Positions 1 through 8,736 of a stretch of 64,000 nucleotides of DNA are shown here, one piece after another. Below the pieces are notes generated by a model, which saw only the letters and a list, made by a program, of their open reading frames with translations, was not told the DNA's origin and searched no databases. Made by a program: the position numbers and the translations under genes. How positions within the stretch are numbered: the first letter of the stretch is position 1; the number at the start of each line of letters is the position of its first letter. The stretch comes from Flavobacterium johnsoniae UW101 (lineage in GTDB: Bacteria > Bacteroidota > Bacteroidia > Flavobacteriales > Flavobacteriaceae). Where the stretch lies: positions 3,658,001-3,722,000 of the forward strand of contig NC_009441.1 in NCBI RefSeq assembly GCF_000016645.1, given 5' to 3'.

Positions 1-1
1 T

Positions 2-79
2 CAAGGTGATTGCTGTGTATATTGCAGTTATGGAACTGTGCCATGTCCACCAATTCAGCAAGATAAAAAATGTTGCTAA
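2..79 (+). CDS. C-terminal end of a small Cys-rich peptide (partial)
   Basis: The first open frame runs from the window edge to a TAA and gives 25 residues ending KKCC. Six are cysteines, in a CC-x2-C then C then CC pattern. The coding sequence starts outside the window, so any leader is not visible. Small Cys-rich peptides with this look occur in flavobacteria and are sometimes annotated as bacteriocin-like, but no leader or export gene is seen here. I do not assign a function. Confidence 0.35.
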   Translation, partial: QGDCCVYCSYGTVPCPPIQQDKKCC

Positions 80-234
80 ATTGAATAATTTCTAATGGAC
101 AATAGATTATCATATACAAATTTTGATTATAAAATTTTAAGAATAATAATTTAAATTTACTGATGACATTTTTTTTCGCTCTCTTCAACTTAAATCTATA
201 AGTTATTATGACAGAAATCACATCTATTACTGAA

Positions 235-428
235 TTAACGATTTTTAACATTTAACCCTTACGATACATACAAACCGCTTATCAACAAACTTTTAAAATA
301 ATTATCTTACAAATTCACTTGAAAATAAGCTAATTTCTTTAAATCGTTCATAAAATGATTTGTAAATTGTGAACTAAACGTCACTTCTTAAAAAAACGTT
401 AATTCCGAGGAATTAGCGTTTTTTTTAT
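235..428 (+). ncRNA. Candidate structured RNA / intergenic repeat, copy 1
   Basis: This is the first of five related + strand intergenic elements. It starts at TTAACG, carries the conserved core (AAATTCACTTGAAAATAAGC, then TTTGTAAATTGT), and ends in a hairpin with arms around GTTAATTCC and GGAATTAGC followed by eight T's. Two long-range pairings can be drawn: TACGAT (260-265) with ATTGTG (366-371), including G-U pairs, and ACAAACC (270-276) with GATTTGT (357-363). The element lies between the Cys-rich peptide and the metal-type module. I see no clear promoter box directly upstream. It could be a free sRNA, a 3' UTR element, or only a dispersed repeat. Confidence 0.45.
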
Positions 429-642
429 GCTTTTAAATTGTATTTAACCAGACTTTTACCTATAAATATATATGGTTTGAATATTTTAAAAGGTGACTTG
501 ACAGAATACAAACCACTTTAATCCTTGTTATATAAGACTAGCACAATAATTTTATATTTATATTAACAAAAAAACAGAAAACTTAGCCGAAAGAAAAACA
601 ATTACATGAAATTACTAAGTAAAATATTTATAATTTTGACGC

Positions 643-966
643 GTGAAAATATGGGTAACAATATTATCGTTCATTGTACTGTTTCTTTCGACAGTACCTT
701 GCTCTGCGTTTGCTAAACACTCTGAGTGTAGAGTGGAAAAAAACTGCAAGGGTGAGTCTCATGACTGCGGTGATGAATGCAATGGAAAATGTTCGCCATT
801 TTATTCCTGTGGAACCTGTATTGGTTTTACAATAAACTTTAATTCTTCAATTATTACCGAAAAATTAGAATTCACAATTGAAGAAGCTTCACAGACACTA
901 TCATACTATAAATTTGTCGATTCTTCTTTCATCTGCAAAATCTGGCAGCCTCCTAAAATTTCTTAA
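643..966 (+). CDS. DUF6660-like small exported Cys-rich protein
   Basis: This 107-residue protein has a hydrophobic signal segment (residues 3-24, ending near CSAFA), then a short Cys-rich stretch with the motif CSPFYSCGTC, and a C-terminus KIWQPPKIS. That layout (signal, CSPF-x-C-x-C, WQPP tail) matches the small Bacteroidetes family DUF6660, whose genes often precede a TonB receptor of metal-efflux clusters. The same arrangement is seen here, with the receptor starting 73 bp downstream. I infer a periplasmic metal-binding or sensing role; the biochemistry is unknown. The start is GTG. An ATG at 606 opens a different frame and would need a frameshift to join this one. Confidence 0.6.
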   Translation: MKIWVTILSFIVLFLSTVPCSAFAKHSECRVEKNCKGESHDCGDECNGKCSPFYSCGTCIGFTINFNSSIITEKLEFTIEEASQTLSYYKFVDSSFICKIWQPPKIS

Positions 967-982
967 TAAAATACCGCTTTTA

Positions 983-1006
983 CCTGCTTAACTTCAATTA
1001 AGCGGG
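983..1006 (+). other. Hairpin between the DUF6660-like gene and the TonB receptor
   Basis: CCTGCTTAA and TTAAGCGGG form a 9-bp stem with one mismatch around a 6-base loop. An overlapping alternative uses CCGCTT at 974-979. No T-run follows, so it is more likely an attenuating or processing hairpin than a full terminator. It separates two genes that otherwise look co-transcribed. Confidence 0.25.
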
Positions 1007-1039
1007 CTTATCACCTTTATTAACATTAAGAAATCACAA

Positions 1040-3220
1040 ATGTTTAAATATATTTTATTGATTGTGGCAATAGCATCTATTGGCACTGTACAGGCACAGA
1101 ATAAAATCACATTCCATATAAAAAATACATCAACCAATGAACCTGTAAAAGGTGCTTCAGCTAAAATTGAAGAAACCAATGAAGTTTTGTCATCAGATAA
1201 TAATGGTAACATCATTATCGAAAACCTTAAAAATGGAGACTACACATTATCGATCTCAATAGAGGGTTATGCTCCCAATAAAACACTTTTTAAAGTGCCT
1301 GCAGCTGTCAATTTTATAGAAATTGCATTGCAAAGTGAAATGGAAGAAGAAGCCGAAGAAATGAAAGAAATAGTGGTAACTTCTACAAGAGGTACAAGAA
1401 CAATCAGCAATATTCCAACCAGAGTTGAGTTTATAGCAGGAGAAGAACTTGAAGAAAAAGCAAATATGAAACCGGGGGATATCCGTATGATGCTTAATGA
1501 AAGTACCGGAATCCAGACCCAGCAGACTTCAGCTACTTCTGGAAATTCTTCAATCAGAATTCAGGGACTAGACGGACGATATACACAAATCTTAAAAGAT
1601 GGTTTTCCTGTATACTCAGGTGCATCAAGCGGACTGGGATTGCTGCAGACTCCTCCGTTAGATTTAAAACAGGTTGAGATAATTAAAGGTTCTGCCTCTA
1701 CCCTTTACGGAGGTGGTGCAATTGCAGGTTTGGTTAATCTTGTATCTAAAACCCCTACCGAAGAAAGAGAATTGCGATTTCTAATTAATGGGACTTCCGC
1801 TCTTGGTTTGAATATTAATGGTTTTTATTCCCAGCAGTTTGATAAAATTGGATTGACTGTTTTTGCATCTCATGACCGAAACGCTCCTTATGACCCTGCT
1901 GATATACAGCTTACTGCGATTCCAAAATTCGAACGCTTTAATTTTAATCCAAAACTTTTTGTCAATTTTAATGAAAACACTAAACTAAATTTTGGCATTA
2001 ATACAGTTTTTGAAAATCGTATCGGCGGGAATATTGACTATATAAAAGACGAAAATAAATATCCTGACAGTTATTTCGAAAAAAATAAAACGAAGAGAAT
2101 AAGCACTCAGTTCACCCTTACTCATAAATTTAATGATCAGGAATCTATTACCATTAAAAACAGTTTTAATAATTTCAGCCGCATTATAACTATTCCTGAC
2201 TATATTTTTGATGGCCTGCAGAACAGTACTTTCTCAGAAATCAGCTATTCTAAAAATGGAGAAATTGCAGAATGGGTTGCTGGTGGAAATTTATATACTG
2301 ACAAGTTTACTGAAAACAGCCAGACAGCTTTTCCATTAAGAAACTATAATCAGATCACTTATGGTGCTTTTGTTCAGAATACCGTCAAAGCTAAAGAATG
2401 GCTGGATATCGAGACTGGTCTTCGAGGTGATTATGTTGTTGATTACGGATTCTCATTATTACCTAGAATCTCAGCTTTATTTAAAATTAATTCCAAACTT
2501 ACTTCACGACTTGGTGGCGGTTTAGGCTACAAAACACCAACTATTTTTACCGAAGAAAGCGAGCGTATTCAATATCAAAATGTACTCCCTATTAATAGTG
2601 ATTTCAATAAACTTGAAAAAAGTTACGGACTTAACTTTGATGTGAATTATAAAACTAAAATTACCGAAGATATTTCATTATCATTGAATCAATTATTCTT
2701 TTATACAAATGTTGATAATCCACTGATTTTAACTTCGCTTCCTAATGACCTTTACCAATTTGTAAATATTAATGGATATTTAGATACAAAAGGAACAGAA
2801 ACAAATGTGAAATTAGGCTATAAAGATTTTAAACTATTTGTTGGGTACACTTTTACTGATGCTTCGATAGACAACAATGGCATAAAATCTCAAAATCCTT
2901 TAACTGCTAAACACAGATTAAATAATGTTTTGATGTATGAAGTCGAAGATAAATGGAAAGCTGGTTTAGAAGCTTATTATTACAGTCCTCAAAAGTTAAG
3001 TGATGGTACAACTGGAAGGGAATATTGGATTTTCGGCTTCATGGTAGAAAAGCTTTGGGAAAATTTTTCAATTTTTGCCAATTTTGAAAATTTTACTGAT
3101 ACCAGACAGACAAAATTTGGAAGTATCTACACAGGACCAATTTCAAATCCTGTTTTCAAAGATATTTATGCACCGTTAGACGGATTTGTTGTAAATGCAG
3201 GTATTAAGATTAAAATATAG
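1040..3220 (+). CDS. TonB-dependent outer-membrane receptor
   Basis: The 726-residue protein has a signal peptide ending at VQAQ, a carboxypeptidase-regulatory-like beta-sandwich (about 22-100), a plug domain (about 110-235, with IRIQGLDGRYTQILKDGFPV and VEIIKGSASTLYGGGAIAG), and a 22-strand-type barrel to the C-terminus. It is a substrate-specific TonB receptor rather than a SusC: it is shorter than SusC and has no SusD partner. Its neighbours, a DUF6660-like protein and a cation transporter, suggest a metal or metal-chelate ligand. That is inference from context. The transporter gene starts 4 bp after the stop, so the two are almost certainly co-transcribed. Confidence 0.85.
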   Translation: MFKYILLIVAIASIGTVQAQNKITFHIKNTSTNEPVKGASAKIEETNEVLSSDNNGNIIIENLKNGDYTLSISIEGYAPNKTLFKVPAAVNFIEIALQSEMEEEAEEMKEIVVTSTRGTRTISNIPTRVEFIAGEELEEKANMKPGDIRMMLNESTGIQTQQTSATSGNSSIRIQGLDGRYTQILKDGFPVYSGASSGLGLLQTPPLDLKQVEIIKGSASTLYGGGAIAGLVNLVSKTPTEERELRFLINGTSALGLNINGFYSQQFDKIGLTVFASHDRNAPYDPADIQLTAIPKFERFNFNPKLFVNFNENTKLNFGINTVFENRIGGNIDYIKDENKYPDSYFEKNKTKRISTQFTLTHKFNDQESITIKNSFNNFSRIITIPDYIFDGLQNSTFSEISYSKNGEIAEWVAGGNLYTDKFTENSQTAFPLRNYNQITYGAFVQNTVKAKEWLDIETGLRGDYVVDYGFSLLPRISALFKINSKLTSRLGGGLGYKTPTIFTEESERIQYQNVLPINSDFNKLEKSYGLNFDVNYKTKITEDISLSLNQLFFYTNVDNPLILTSLPNDLYQFVNINGYLDTKGTETNVKLGYKDFKLFVGYTFTDASIDNNGIKSQNPLTAKHRLNNVLMYEVEDKWKAGLEAYYYSPQKLSDGTTGREYWIFGFMVEKLWENFSIFANFENFTDTRQTKFGSIYTGPISNPVFKDIYAPLDGFVVNAGIKIKI

Positions 3221-3224
3221 TCTT

Positions 3225-4013
3225 ATGAAAAAAAGTATATATAATATAAGAAAAATGGATTGTCCCAGTGAGGAACAATTAATACGAATGAAGCTCGCTG
3301 GTTTAGAACAAATCAAACAGCTTGATTTTGACATTGCAAACAGAAGATTAAAGATCTATCATACGGACGACGACACTCTTATAACAAATGCAATTGATAC
3401 TCTTAATCTGGACAGCACTCTGCTGGCATCAGAACATACATCAGAACATGTAGAGACAAACAGTGACTCACAGCAAAGTAAGTTATTATGGCAGGTTCTC
3501 ATTGTAAACTTTTCATTCTTTCTAATAGAGATAATTACAGGTTTTATATCCAATTCGATGGGATTGGTTGCCGACAGTTTGGATATGTTCGCCGATAGCA
3601 TTGTATATGGTTTAGCTCTGTTTGCTGTCGGGAGCACAGCTTCAAGAAAAGGAAGTGTAGCAAAAATAAGTGGTTATTTTCAGATTGGTCTTGCAGTTTT
3701 GGGACTTATTGAAGTTTTAAGAAGATTTGTAGACTCAGACCATATTCCTGCATACGGAACTATGATAATAGTTTCATTATTTGCACTTGTAGGTAATTCG
3801 TTATGCCTTTACCTGCTTCAAAAATCTAAAAGTAAAGAGGCACATATGGAAGCTAGTATGATTTTTACTTCGAATGATATTGTAATTAATATGGGAGTCA
3901 TAATTGCTGGTATATTAGTATACTTTACTAATTCAATGGTACCCGATCTTATTATTGGTGTTTGTGTGTTTTTCATAGTCGCTAGAGGAGCATTAAAAAT
4001 ATTACAGTTATGA
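3225..4013 (+). CDS. CDF-type cation transporter with N-terminal HMA-like domain
   Basis: Residues 1-70 resemble a heavy-metal-associated ferredoxin-like domain (NIRKMDCPSEEQ, with one Cys after the first strand). Residues 85-262 hold about five to six membrane segments of the cation diffusion facilitator type, including GLVADSLDMFADS in the second segment, where the family has its metal-binding DxxxD. The protein is 262 residues and lacks the usual cytoplasmic C-terminal domain of CDF proteins. I take ATG 3225 rather than an upstream ATG inside the receptor gene, because it follows the receptor stop by 4 bp and begins the recognisable domain. The likely role is divalent-metal efflux across the inner membrane; the ion cannot be told from sequence. 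Confidence 0.75.
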   Translation: MKKSIYNIRKMDCPSEEQLIRMKLAGLEQIKQLDFDIANRRLKIYHTDDDTLITNAIDTLNLDSTLLASEHTSEHVETNSDSQQSKLLWQVLIVNFSFFLIEIITGFISNSMGLVADSLDMFADSIVYGLALFAVGSTASRKGSVAKISGYFQIGLAVLGLIEVLRRFVDSDHIPAYGTMIIVSLFALVGNSLCLYLLQKSKSKEAHMEASMIFTSNDIVINMGVIIAGILVYFTNSMVPDLIIGVCVFFIVARGALKILQL

Positions 4014-4090
4014 TATTTGGTAATTTAAAAGTATAGAATGTTCTTCAAAATTATTTTTTTTATCGCTGCACCAATAGAGAAACCAAAAAA

Positions 4091-4121
4091 AATCTGTTTC
4101 ACACAAATTGTGAGACAGATT
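4091..4121. terminator. Strong bidirectional hairpin after the cation transporter
   Basis: AATCTGTTTCACA pairs with TGTGAGACAGATT over 13 bp with one G-U, around loop CAAAT. A-rich sequence precedes it and TTTG follows. It lies 78 bp after the transporter stop and is a plausible end of the metal-type operon. Confidence 0.5.
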
Positions 4122-4187
4122 TTGATCTTCTTTAACAGCGACGGGCAGTATTTTCCAGCTTAACATTGCTGCATGCATGGAGTATTG

Positions 4188-4268
4188 GTAATAATCATCG
4201 TTCAGGCTTTTGCATTTGTCATAGATTCTTTGGTAGAAGTGCCGGCTCTAATCGCATTACTGATTTAA
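4188..4268 (+). pseudogene. Remnant resembling the C-terminus of an ACR3-type arsenite permease
   Basis: An open stretch without a start reads VIIIVQAFAFVIDSLVEVPALIALLI and then a stop. The segment LVEVPALIALL closely matches the conserved end of ACR3/ArsB-type arsenite permeases (PLVEVPVLIALV in the family as I recall it). No upstream part of such a gene remains, so this is a fossil fragment. It fits an earlier, larger metal or arsenic module here. Confidence 0.4.
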
Positions 4269-4369
4269 CAGAACAAATTATAAATGCGGATTATCAAACG
4301 TAATTATAATATTGTAAATATGAATACTATTATTACTTTTATACACTAATTCTATAGGATATTAGAAGT

Positions 4370-5674
4370 ATGATAGTCAAAATACTTGCGAGTAAAAAAA
4401 TCTTATTACTTTTTATTAATTTATGTGTATTTCAATTATACGCACAGCAAAAAAATAGCTTATCCCAACAGTTTCTAATGAATATTGAAATCAGACCAAG
4501 AGTCGAATATACTTCAAATTATTTTCTTCCTCCCAACGATTCAATTGATCCTTATTTTATTATTACCCAGAGAAACAGAATTTCTATGCAGTATGCTAGA
4601 GAAAAATGGCTTATTAAATCCGATTTACAGGAAATTCATCTTTGGGATGAAAACAGCAAAGCTTCCAAAGTTGGAAGCATTAATTTTTATCAATTGTATT
4701 TTGAGACTAAGATTAAATCTCTAAATGTACGATTGGGAAGGCAAAGTGTTTTATTAGATAATGGCAGATTATTTTCTGATGCTCCTTGGGCACAGCAAGG
4801 GAGAGCCCATGAAGGAATACGGATAATGAAATACTCAAAATATTTCTCTAATGATTTTTTCTTTTTGTTTACCAGAAACTACAGCACTGAATTTGAGTCA
4901 GCCTACTCTCCTGTTGCATCAAATAGGTATAAATACCTGTTGATAAATAGTCTCAATTACAATAACAATCATGGATTTTCATTTAATTCATTGAATGCTG
5001 TTGATTTTTTAGAAAACTCAAGTTCAGGGAAATTGTATACTCGTGCAACAGCAGGCGGAAGAATAGAATTTAAAACGAAACAATAGTATTATACTTTAAA
5101 TTCATATTGGCAGTTTGGACGTAATTCAAAAGGTCAAAAATTATTTACTTACTATTTTCAACCTGAAGTTAAATTATCTCTATTGAAATCTACTTGGCGT
5201 TTAGGTGCAGAAATAATTAGTGGCAGCAGTCCTAATCTATCAGATAATAGTTCGGGAGATTTTGATGTCTTATATGGCGTGACATGGAAGTTCAATGGAA
5301 ATATGAATGTCTTTACCCGTTTTCCCTCCGACGTTAACGGAAAAGGTTTAGTAAATCCTTATCTATTTACCGTAATTCCCTTAAATAGTAAACTATCTCT
5401 TCGTTCTGATTTTCACCTTTTTTATACTCGATACCCGCTTTTAAATAATTTGGGTCAAAAAATGACAAAGTTTCTTGGATATGAAAATGATTTTTCTTTG
5501 AAGTACTTACCTGTCAAAGAACTGGAAATTAATTATGCCTTTTCTTTTTATAAATCAACAAACGCAATGCAATATCTGCCAAAAATACAAGATGAAAATA
5601 AACTTGCTATTTGGAGCTACTTAATGATTTCATATTCTTTTAACGCGATCAATTTAAAGCATTATAAAAATTAA
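4370..5674 (+). pseudogene. Alginate-export-like outer-membrane barrel, broken by an in-frame TAG
   Basis: Two open frames, 4370-5086 and 5087-5674, lie in the same reading frame and are split only by a TAG at 5084-5086. Read through, they make a roughly 434-residue protein. It has a signal peptide (to LYAQ), MNIEIRPRVEY, ITQRNRISMQY, the VRLGRQSVLLDNGRLFSDAP / WAQQGRAHEG block typical of the Bacteroidetes alginate-export (Alginate_exp) barrel family, and a barrel-like remainder. The part after the stop begins YYTLNSYWQFGRN and has no start codon where it resumes, so the gene is probably inactive. Alternatives are a sequencing error or stop readthrough. It is preceded by a 100-bp gap after the ACR3-like remnant. 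Confidence 0.65.
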
Positions 5675-5880
5675 ATAAAATAATATCCTGTATTAAATCT
5701 TACACAATTAAAAAATCTAAAGTTTGTTTTATCTGAAAGGTTGAATTATATCATCAACAAATTTTGATATTCATTTTCTTAAATAAATATTTTATTTTTA
5801 ATCACTATATTTTATCTGGATATGCAAGTATCTACCCAACAAATAATTATTACAGCTAAAAGATAAAAGCATAAAGTTAT

Positions 5881-6067
5881 TTAACGTTTTTCAATACATA
5901 CCCTAACGATACATGCAAACCGCTTCAAAACAAAAAATCAAAAAATTATCTTACAAATTCACTTGAAAATAAGCCAATTTCTTTAAATCGTTCATAAAAT
6001 GGTTTGTAAATTGTTCAGTAAGGTCACTTAAGGAGACAACTAGCAATTAGTTGTCTCTTTTTTTATA
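5881..6067 (+). ncRNA. Candidate structured RNA / intergenic repeat, copy 2
   Basis: This is the same element as at 235-428. AACGAT (5905-5910) pairs with ATTGTT (6010-6015), and CAAACC (5916-5921) pairs with GGTTTG (6001-6006). The inner AAATT...AATTT hairpin is conserved. It ends in GAGACAACTA / TAGTTGTCTC followed by a T-run, a textbook intrinsic terminator. The terminator hairpin differs from that of copy 1 in sequence but not in form. Confidence 0.5.
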
Positions 6068-6272
6068 CCCTAATGTGTAGATTTTTCAAGTCTTCACAGC
6101 CTAATATTTGTGGTTCGAATTTTTCACAGGAAATTCTTAGTCCGTTTGAAAGAAACAGTCTTAAAGTGGCGCTATCAGAGAATTAATCAAAGCTGAACGA
6201 TGGTTCGAAATCCCTTTAAGGATATAGGATTTTTTTCTCTTTTGGTTTATCGTAATTTTTTGATATTAAATA
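6021..6272. repeat. Long direct repeat, left copy
   Basis: From the terminator of element copy 2 onward, about 250 bp are nearly identical to 10316-10568. Shared blocks include TATACCCTAATGTGTAGAT, AAGTGGCGCTATCAGAGAAT and TTTGGTTTATCGTAATTTTT. On the minus strand both copies keep an open stretch of about 40 codons ending HIRV-stop, preceded by a stop. It might be a gene-end fossil, and I do not recognise it. The two copies bracket the AraC / MFS / hydrolase block. Confidence 0.8.
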
Positions 6273-6503
6273 TTGTTGTTCAATCGCAGTTAAAAATTGA
6301 TTTATTCCAATTCTAAAGCAATTCCGTTTTATAATCTATGTTAAAGAATCATAAGAGGAATCTTTTCGAATTTTCCAGATTTATCATTCGATAACTTAAC
6401 AGGATTCGACCAACTATATGAGCTAAGATTAAACAACCGAGGCCAATTATGGTTTATTGCTTTGCAATGGCTGCAAACAATTATCTCTAAGTATAAAATA
6501 AAC

Positions 6504-7325
6504 TTATATTTGCTGTCTATATTCACTTGGACTGATTCCTAAAACCTTTTTCACATATCTTGTAAAAAATGAACGGCTTGAAAAGCCCATCTCATCAGCG
6601 ATTTCTGAAATGTTCAATTTTTTGTTATTAAGCAAAAGGACAATGCGGTCTTTGGTATAACGCTGTATCCATTCGGAAGCACTTATTCCAGTATTAGATT
6701 TACAGATTTGGTTAAGGTATTTCGGAGTTATATTGAGTTCGCCACTATAAAAACGCACTTCTCTGTTTTTCATACAATTTGCTTCAACCAAATACAGAAA
6801 ACGTTCGTACAACGTCCCACTTTGGGGGCTGCGTTCTCGGCGTTCCAGCTGATCGATAAAAATATCCCACATTTCCAGTAAAAAAAGCTGCATCTGCAGT
6901 TTCAAAATTTCTTTGTAAAAACGATTATCATTCTCTATGGATTTCTGATAAAGCATTTTAAAATTTTTCAAAATCCTATCCTTATTTTTTTTATCAGGTT
7001 TCAATATTGGATTTATCTGATGATGAACAATAGCATCAATACCAATATTAAGACTTGGAAAATTATCCGTTAGCAAATGCTTTTCTACAAAAAACACGGT
7101 TGCCTTAAAATTTGAAGAAAACTCCAGTTCAGAAATTTTGCTGTCGGCCAGCCAAAAAATAAATTCGCCCTTCCCGCATTTGAAAGGCATATTGTTAAAA
7201 ATGAAATTTACACTTCCGCGCTCGCAGTAGATATGGCTATGGTAAGCCGATTGATAGTTTTCTGGAAAATCTTGAGCACTGGAAGCGCTTAACAATATAA
7301 TTTTTGGGTAATCTATACGATCCAT
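6504..7325 (-). CDS. AraC-family transcriptional regulator
   Basis: This 273-residue protein has an N-terminal cupin-like ligand domain (HSHIYCERGSVNFIFN near residues 28-45) and a C-terminal double helix-turn-helix (about 170-273). The latter holds SEIADEMGFSSRSFFTRYVKK and GISPSEYRQ, the AraC signature. It is divergent from the MFS exporter gene, with 116 bp between the two starts, so it probably controls that gene and itself. The inducer is unknown. The start at 7325 leaves a full-length N-terminal domain. Confidence 0.85.
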   Translation of the reverse strand: MDRIDYPKIILLSASSAQDFPENYQSAYHSHIYCERGSVNFIFNNMPFKCGKGEFIFWLADSKISELEFSSNFKATVFFVEKHLLTDNFPSLNIGIDAIVHHQINPILKPDKKNKDRILKNFKMLYQKSIENDNRFYKEILKLQMQLFLLEMWDIFIDQLERRERSPQSGTLYERFLYLVEANCMKNREVRFYSGELNITPKYLNQICKSNTGISASEWIQRYTKDRIVLLLNNKKLNISEIADEMGFSSRSFFTRYVKKVLGISPSEYRQQI

Positions 7326-7367
7326 TTTAATTCAATACAATTTCATGCTAAAATACGAAATATGTGA

Positions 7368-7427
7368 CATTATATCAGTGTTATATGTAACAAATGGAAG
7401 AAAATCGCATTATATCTTTGCATTATA
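7368..7427. promoter_or_regulatory. Divergent promoter with repeated CATTATA sites
   Basis: CATTATA occurs at 7368-7374, 7408-7414 and 7421-7427. An imperfect palindrome (GTGACATTATAT / TTATATGTAAC) centres near 7377. TATCTTTG at 7413-7420 fits the Bacteroidetes -7 element TAnnTTTG and would start the MFS transcript near 7427, 15 bp before its ATG. Two of the repeats overlap or flank this box, as expected for AraC-family control. The assignment is by eye. Confidence 0.4.
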
Positions 7428-7441
7428 AAAATTAAGAAAGA

Positions 7442-8668
7442 ATGCATCAAGAAAAAAATATAACCGCAACTGCTGAAAGTAATTATACTGACTCCTATTG
7501 GAATGCGGTATTTGCTGTTGCACTTGCCGTGGCAGGTTTAATAACATCCGAATTTTTGCCAGTTAGTCTGCTTACGCCTATGGCGGAAGACTTACAGATA
7601 AGCGAAGGAGCGGCAGGTCAGGCAATTTCAATAACGGCAGCTATTGCAATGTTAAGCAGTTTGTTAATCTCATCCATCACCAAAACTCTTGACAGACGCA
7701 GGGTTCTTTTAATTCTCTGCGTGCTGCAGATCACATCAAATCTATTGGTCTTTTGTGCGCCTAACTTCTCTGTCTTATTGACTGGAAGAGTGCTTTTAGG
7801 CATTGGTCTGGGTGGATTTTGGGGAATGCTGGCTGCAACTGCAATGCGTTTGGTGGCAGAGAAAGAAGTGCAAAAAGCACTTTCTATTATCTACATAGCG
7901 GTATCACTGGCTACAGTTATTGCAGCACCAATGGGCAGTTTTTTAGGAAATTTATTTGGCTGGAGAAATGTTTTTTTAATAGCGGCAGCCTTAGGTTTCA
8001 TTGCCTTTATTTTACAGGCCATCACTTTGCCAAAAATGCCTGTTGACAAGATAACCCCCTTAAAAACGGTAATTAAAGTACTGCAGCTCCCTTCTGTTAA
8101 ATCAGGAATGTTTGCAACACTATTTTCCTTTATGGCTTATGCTGTCCTATTTACTTATCTACGACCATTCCTGGAACAAATAACCGGCGTAGGTTCGAAT
8201 ATTTTGTCTCTGATACTGCTAGGTTTTGGTTTGACAAATCTGATTGGTGCCACCGTTGCCCGCCACCTTCTATTATGGGATTTATACCGTTCATTAGCCT
8301 TAATGCCCTTGCTGATGGGAATTTCAGCGGTGGGTTTGGTTTTATTTGGAAACATTTCAATTGTAGCCGCACTCCTGATCGGTCTATGGGGAATGGCTTT
8401 AGGTGTTGTGCAGTTAGGCTGGACGGCGTGGCTGACTAAAACCATACCCGACGAAGCAGAAAGCGCCGGAGGAATTCAAATAGCAGTAATACAATTGGCT
8501 ATTATGACAGGTGCAGCAAGCGGCGGTTGGGTATTTGATAATTTAGGAGCAAAAGGTGTATTTATCTTCAGCAGTGTTGTTGCCTTTATTGCTGCAAGTG
8601 TTGTTTTTCAATCATCATTACGAATCAAAAAATTAAAAAAACAAAAAAAGCCTGGCAGTACTTTATAA
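7442..8668 (+). CDS. MFS efflux transporter, NepI/AraJ-like
   Basis: The 408-residue protein has about 12 membrane segments. SEFLPVSLLTPMAEDL in the first segment, GRVLLGIGLGGFWGM, APMGSFLGNLFGWRN and the late GWTAWLTKTIPDEAESAGG / IQIAVIQLA stretch strongly resemble the NepI (purine ribonucleoside exporter) and AraJ branch of the major facilitator superfamily (DHA1). It should export a small molecule across the inner membrane by proton antiport. The true substrate is unknown. It is divergent from an AraC regulator and followed 68 bp later by a secreted hydrolase, probably in the same transcript. Confidence 0.8.
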   Translation: MHQEKNITATAESNYTDSYWNAVFAVALAVAGLITSEFLPVSLLTPMAEDLQISEGAAGQAISITAAIAMLSSLLISSITKTLDRRRVLLILCVLQITSNLLVFCAPNFSVLLTGRVLLGIGLGGFWGMLAATAMRLVAEKEVQKALSIIYIAVSLATVIAAPMGSFLGNLFGWRNVFLIAAALGFIAFILQAITLPKMPVDKITPLKTVIKVLQLPSVKSGMFATLFSFMAYAVLFTYLRPFLEQITGVGSNILSLILLGFGLTNLIGATVARHLLLWDLYRSLALMPLLMGISAVGLVLFGNISIVAALLIGLWGMALGVVQLGWTAWLTKTIPDEAESAGGIQIAVIQLAIMTGAASGGWVFDNLGAKGVFIFSSVVAFIAASVVFQSSLRIKKLKKQKKPGSTL

Positions 8669-8736
8669 AATCTAAATGTCAAAAAGATTTAATACAAACT
8701 GCACATTAAACTAATATTAATTCAATCTCAAACATA

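Noticed and set aside
606..716. ATG at 606 as the start of the DUF6660-like gene
   Set aside because: It is in a different frame and stops soon after; the GTG at 643 gives a complete signal peptide without a frameshift.
6175..6230. tRNA-like T-arm (GGTTCGAAATCC) in the long direct repeat
   Set aside because: The flanking bases do not form a five-pair T-stem, and no acceptor, D or anticodon arm is present in either copy (6021-6272, 10316-10568).
6341..6526. 61-codon minus-strand frame overlapping the AraC gene end
   Set aside because: It overlaps the end of the AraC gene in another frame, has no recognisable domain, and mostly lies in AT-rich spacer.
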